Of a stretch of 41,385 nucleotides of DNA, positions 41,000 to 41,385 are shown piece by piece; positions within the stretch are counted from its first letter, which is position 1, and each line of letters opens with the position of its first letter. The stretch is from an uncultured Clostridia bacterium (GTDB taxonomy: Bacteria; Bacillota; Clostridia; TANB77; CAG-508). Under the pieces are notes generated by a model, which was given only the letters and a program-made list of their open reading frames with translations, searched no databases and was not told where the DNA came from. The position numbers and the translations under genes are program-made. The stretch is from NCBI GenBank assembly GCA_946401865.1, contig CAMIVO010000012.1, forward strand, positions 1 to 41,385. The letters run 5' to 3'.

Positions 41000-41314
41000 T
41001 TATTTAATCAAATCTGTATAATAAATGATTTCTTTATTTAAAGATTTAGCAAATTCAATTTCACTTTTTGTACTACTACCTATATAATTATCAACATTAA
41101 CAACTAGAATAGCATCAGATAATTTTATTTTTTCTTTATGCATTTTATCAAGTATGACTACTTCATCTTCTGTATAAGCATCTTTATTAGATTTTGTTGG
41201 ATAAATAGGAGTTAACATACAATTTCCTTGTAATTCCATTTTTTCAGCTATTTCTATCATTTCTTTAATAAATCTTAAACTACCACATACTGTTATAATT
41301 TTCATTTTTACCAT
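41000..41314 (-). CDS. Small nucleoside 2-deoxyribosyltransferase-like protein
   Basis: The 104-aa protein begins with MKIITVCGSLRFIKEMIEIA, the N-terminal strand-loop-helix of the nucleoside 2-deoxyribosyltransferase-like fold (also seen in DUF4406 and related proteins). It ends with ILVVNVDNYIGSSTKSEIEFA, where the family's catalytic Glu lies in a GxSTxxEIxxA pattern. These proteins act on nucleosides or nucleotides, but many small members have no defined substrate. Two ATGs are possible (41314 and 41305); AAAAGGAG is closer to ideal spacing for the second. It is probably monocistronic. Confidence 0.7.
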   Translation of the reverse strand: MVKMKIITVCGSLRFIKEMIEIAEKMELQGNCMLTPIYPTKSNKDAYTEDEVVILDKMHKEKIKLSDAILVVNVDNYIGSSTKSEIEFAKSLNKEIIYYTDLIK

Positions 41315-41330
41315 AACTCCTTTTTTACAT

Positions 41331-41385
41331 GTTACAATTCACGGTCAAATTCCTAAAAGCCCTGCCTAAAGTTTATATATTTATT
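41331..41385 (-). repeat. Left arm of another MITE copy (truncated by window end)
   Basis: GTTACAATTCACGG begins this arm, and its reverse complement carries GGGCTTTTAGGAATTTGA, matching the arms at 1-69 and 38758-39002. Bases diverge at several positions (for example CTTTAGGCAGGG in place of CTTGGCGTGGG), so it is an older or different copy. The window ends inside it. Confidence 0.8.

Overview
This is an AT-rich window from a low-GC Firmicute. It is most likely a spore-forming, anaerobic, probably uncultured member of the Clostridia. The grounds are Soj/Spo0J-type ParA and ParB next to rsmG (the usual oriC-side neighbourhood), SpoIIR, a GerMN-domain protein, a VanW protein, an AbrB-type regulator, tandem Spo0A-box-like sites, and a giant acyl-CoA dehydratase-activase-like protein typical of strict anaerobes. 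Both window ends lie inside copies of one transposon-like repeat, so the window may be a contig that broke at repeats.

Layout. 1-3.4 kb: rsmG, a complex 530-bp intergenic region, parA-parB and two tRNA-Ser genes. 3.5-21.6 kb: one long plus-strand cluster. It encodes a type IV secretion-like apparatus (three tandem small pilin-like proteins, a PrgI/VirB3-like protein, a TraC-like protein, the VirB4 ATPase, a large VirB6/TrbL-like membrane protein, anchored NTF2-like proteins and a very large multi-domain cell-wall hydrolase). It ends with an ABC-2 transporter. No relaxase, coupling protein or integrase is present. 21.6-27.8 kb, minus strand: a divergent DnaB-like ATPase and the 1417-aa activase. 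27.9-28.2 kb: a complete type I toxin-antitoxin module missed by size-limited gene calling. 28.2-31.0 kb, minus strand: VanW protein, GerMN protein and a 59-aa protein. 31.0-32.9 kb, plus strand: trmN6-like methyltransferase and rsmI. 33.0-36.6 kb: abrB-like regulator, a small membrane peptide, walJ-like hydrolase, a frameshifted murA and spoIIR. 36.8-40.8 kb, plus strand: an unknown protein, a UDP-sugar pyrophosphorylase and a phosphohexomutase, the last two forming a nucleotide-sugar route. 41.0-41.3 kb: a small deoxyribosyltransferase-like protein.

Main findings. (1) The type I toxin-antitoxin module has Fst/par-like architecture: convergent promoters, direct repeats covering the toxin start codon, and terminator loops complementary over six bases. 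(2) Two genes, murA and the T4SS hydrolase, carry +1 frameshifts at the same sequence, ACGGA. In each case the zero-frame codon is CGG, a codon I could not find in frame anywhere else in the window. This is either a coincidence of errors or a CGG-dependent +1 recoding event. (3) Two roughly 200-bp structured elements keep identical internal loops while their helices differ in sequence but stay self-complementary. (4) A 245-bp palindromic MITE has a perfect 8-bp target-site duplication. (5) Tandem Spo0A-box-like sites lie beside parAB, abrB and spoIIR.

All observations come from reading the sequence by eye. No database or folding calculation was run.
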